A stretch of 64,000 nt of DNA from Candidatus Rifleibacteriota bacterium. Lineage in GTDB: Bacteria; Riflebacteria; Ozemobacteria; Ozemobacterales; Ozemobacteraceae. The position numbers and the translations under genes were made by a program. The notes beneath the pieces were generated by a model. It did not search any database and was not told where the DNA came from. It saw only the letters and a list, made by a program, of their open reading frames with translations. The DNA lies in the NCBI GenBank assembly GCA_029565415.1, contig JAKQOH010000032.1, positions 22,756 through 86,755 on the forward strand. Reading direction: 5' to 3'. Below are positions 62,199 to 64,000 of this stretch, one piece after another; within the stretch, counting starts at the first letter, position 1, and each line of letters begins with the position of its first letter.

Positions 62199-63200
62199 AT
62201 GAATGATTCGCCTCGCGTCTCCGTGGTCGTTCCGGCTTTCAACCGGCCGGCCTTTCTCGGGGAATGTCTCGAGGCCCTCGTCGCGCAACGCACCGGTCAT
62301 TCCTGGGAGGTAATCGTCGTCGACGACGGCTCCGCCGAGGATCTCCGGCCCGTCGAGCAGGCGTTCCGGACACGGCTGGCCCTGACCTGGATCCGCCTCG
62401 AGGTGAACGGAGGCCCGGCCCGGGCCCGGAATGCGGGTATCGACGCGGCCCGGGGCGAGATCGTCCTGTTCACCGATGCCGACTGCCGTCCCGAACCGGG
62501 CTGGATCGAGGCTATGACGAACCCCTTCGACAAGGCAGGAGTGTCGGGCGTGAAGGGGGTATACCGGACCGCCCAGACGGATCTCTGGGCACGCCTCGCC
62601 CAGCTCGAGTTCGAAGAGCGGTTCGAGCTGCTCTCGACGGCCCCCGACATCGATTTTGTCGATACCTACTCGGGGGGCTTCCGGCGGGCGGATCTCGTTT
62701 CCGTCGGCGGCTTCGATACCCAGTTTCCGCGTGCCGACAACGAGGATGTCGACCTGTCCTTCCGCATCAAGGAGCTCGGCGGCAGATTCGTGTTCGCGCC
62801 CGACGCCATCGTCTGGCACCGGCACCGTGAAGGCGCCTGGAACTACTTCCGACTCAAGATCGGTCGCGGCTTCTGGCGTATGCGCGTTTACCGTCGCCAC
62901 CCCGGCAAAGCCGGCCGCGACAGCTACACTCCTGCCACGATGAAACTGCAGCTCGCGCTTCTTGTGCTCTTGCCGCTGCTTCTGCCCTTTCGTCCGGGCC
63001 GTCGGCTGGCCTCGTGGGCCTGGCCCATGCTCTGGCTCGCGAGCTGCCTGCCCCTCGCACGCCTCAGCCTGAGAGGCTCCTGCGCTCTGCTTCCGTGGGT
63101 GCCCATCCTGCCTCTCGTGCGCGGCATCGCCCTCCTTACGGGCATGGCTCGAGGGATCGCAGCCGCAGCAGCAGAATATCTCCAAGGTTCGTCCCGGTAG
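62199..63200 (+). CDS. Family 2 glycosyltransferase with C-terminal membrane segments
   Basis: About 333 aa. VSVVVPAFNRPAFLGECLEA and VIVVDDGSAEDLRPVEQAF begin the GT-A fold, FTDADCRPEPGW holds the DxD, and TQFPRADNEDVDLSFRIKEL is the acceptor-site ED motif. The C-terminus has two or three hydrophobic segments (LQLALLVLLPLLLPF, LASWAWPMLWLASCL), so it is membrane-bound. No SD is seen before the ATG at 62199; coupling to the upstream gene is likely. Its last 65 nt overlap the end of the convergent kinase gene. Confidence 0.86.
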   Translation: MNDSPRVSVVVPAFNRPAFLGECLEALVAQRTGHSWEVIVVDDGSAEDLRPVEQAFRTRLALTWIRLEVNGGPARARNAGIDAARGEIVLFTDADCRPEPGWIEAMTNPFDKAGVSGVKGVYRTAQTDLWARLAQLEFEERFELLSTAPDIDFVDTYSGGFRRADLVSVGGFDTQFPRADNEDVDLSFRIKELGGRFVFAPDAIVWHRHREGAWNYFRLKIGRGFWRMRVYRRHPGKAGRDSYTPATMKLQLALLVLLPLLLPFRPGRRLASWAWPMLWLASCLPLARLSLRGSCALLPWVPILPLVRGIALLTGMARGIAAAAAEYLQGSSR

Positions 63201-64000
63201 CCGCCCCCGGATACAACCGCCCCCGCGCCCCGAGCCAGCCCGCAGCATCAAACCGGGTGAGAGCGGCCTCGATCTCTTCCCGGGAACATTGCCCAAGCTC
63301 TTCGGCCGTCAGGAAGCCGCCGCCGGCACCGGAGTTCCCGTCGGCGCCATCGGTGGCGAGAACGGCGACATCGATCGCCCGCCCGAGAAGTAGCGCGATG
63401 TTCGCGAGATCGAGAACGAGCGATGAGGCCCGGCCGCCGCGCCCCGCCCGAGCCCCGGCGGGCATGGGCACTTCGAGTTCGCCACAGGCGGCAGTCCAGA
63501 GGTTCTCCTGGAGCCGCCCCATTCGTATCTCCTCCTCGAACCGGCCCACCCATTGGTGACGGTTTCCGGCCAGAGGGAACGGAAGCGCGATCGCCTGTTC
63601 GCCGGCATCTTCAAGCATCTTTATCACGGCATCCACGGCCTGGCGGGCACTCAGAATGCATCGACAGCGGCAGGCTCCCGCAGGAACCTGGCTCGGCTTG
63701 AGGGTTTCAGGCAGCATCCCATCCGCACCCGTGTGCAGGACTCCGAGCGCCTCTTTCGGGAACCCGTCGATCTGCCGGGCGATTTCCAGCGCATCGGCAA
63801 ACCTCGTCGGATCCGGAGAGAACGGCCCCGAGCCGATATCCTGCGGTCGATCCCCGGGAACATCCGAAACGGTGATCAGATCGACCTCGACACCCCGCTC
63901 GATGCACCGTCTCAACAGATTCCCGCCCTTGATCTCTGACAGGTGCCGCCGCACCGTATTCAGATCGCCGATGGGAAGCCCCGAACCAACGAGACGCCGG
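63136..64000 (-). CDS. Glycerate 2-kinase, MOFRL family (5' end outside window)
   Basis: A partial gene: the reading frame stays open to the window edge, adding RRLVGSGLPIGDLNTVRRHL before the first internal ATG, so the true start lies beyond 64000. The 288 residues seen match the MOFRL-type glycerate kinase: HLSEIKGGNLLRR, DIGSGPFSPDPTRF, AVLATDGADGNSGAGGGF, and the phosphate-binding end GAATGTNLGDILL. It phosphorylates glycerate to 2-phosphoglycerate. The stop lies inside the convergent glycosyltransferase gene. Confidence 0.88.
   Translation of the reverse strand, partial: RRLVGSGLPIGDLNTVRRHLSEIKGGNLLRRCIERGVEVDLITVSDVPGDRPQDIGSGPFSPDPTRFADALEIARQIDGFPKEALGVLHTGADGMLPETLKPSQVPAGACRCRCILSARQAVDAVIKMLEDAGEQAIALPFPLAGNRHQWVGRFEEEIRMGRLQENLWTAACGELEVPMPAGARAGRGGRASSLVLDLANIALLLGRAIDVAVLATDGADGNSGAGGGFLTAEELGQCSREEIEAALTRFDAAGWLGARGRLYPGAATGTNLGDILLLRLRSLEPCP

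Noticed and set aside
1..64000. CRISPR arrays, tRNA or rRNA genes
   Set aside because: I found no regularly spaced repeats of 20-40 nt with spacers, no cloverleaf-like tRNA with the TTCGA arm, and no conserved rRNA segments on reading both strands.

Overview
The window is GC-rich (about 60% by eye), densely coded and bacterial. It holds about 50 protein-coding genes and no rRNA, tRNA or CRISPR array that I could see. A Gram-negative-type envelope is suggested by a predicted outer-membrane beta-barrel protein, many Sec signal peptides, pseudopilins and YccF. An uncultivated lineage (for example a Candidatus Riflebacteria-like group) would fit, but that is a low-confidence inference from gene style, not from a marker gene.

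Layout. 1-3.4 kb: a secreted charged coiled-coil protein; a radical SAM/SPASM enzyme overlapping a secreted protein with four CxxC pairs; YccF. 3.6-6.4 kb: a tungsten aldehyde:ferredoxin oxidoreductase operon with its MoaD-like and ThiF/MoeB-like partners. 6.4-11.1 kb: a three-gene signalling block (hybrid kinase, CheY-like regulator, solute-sensing kinase) behind a good sigma70-type promoter. 11.1-18.3 kb: a minus-strand envelope block with a compact two-AAA Clp ATPase, a dynamin-like GTPase, a secreted phospholipase D-family protein, and a membrane protein whose signal-peptidase fold has lost both catalytic residues. 18.4-29.7 kb: a secreted endonuclease I, then a plus-strand series of DnaE, a propeller/barrel surface protein, a small membrane protein, a phosphodiester glycosidase, a YgiQ-type radical SAM protein and a GNAT protein. 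29.7-32.3 kb: a mannose-1-phosphate guanylyltransferase fused to a mutase-like domain with degenerate motifs. 32.4-36.3 kb: five small secreted proteins of unknown function in less GC-rich DNA. 36.3-40.2 kb: LL-diaminopimelate aminotransferase, a secreted protein, a YtcJ-like amidohydrolase and a small membrane protein. 40.4-45.6 kb: a peptide uptake and breakdown operon (OPT transporter, exported M3 oligopeptidase, peptidase T). 46.6-47.9 kb: a DUF3592 membrane protein. 47.9-52.3 kb: a compact, overlapping type II secretion/type IV pilus-like cluster (one E ATPase, two F proteins, three short pilin-like proteins). 52.5-64 kb: an ATP-grasp ligase, a fold-III PLP enzyme, three radical SAM enzymes (two with B12-type N-termini), two glycosyltransferases, a POT peptide transporter, and the start-truncated end of a MOFRL-type glycerate kinase.

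Between genes there are three families of dispersed repeats: a 9-nt-periodic ATCTGC element (2 copies), a CACAGAG/CTCTGTG long-hairpin element (2 copies), and a GGGCGGATC-GT-GATCCGCCC palindrome (2 copies). There are also several clean promoters, some placed so that the mRNA would have almost no 5' leader, and strong convergent terminators. Short AT-rich patches carrying clustered rare codons (ATA, AGA, TTA) inside otherwise GC-rich genes recur across the window and are unexplained.

Start codons were moved inward from the longest frame wherever a Shine-Dalgarno (SD) site or signal peptide supported it. Family assignments come from reading motifs; no database search was run.
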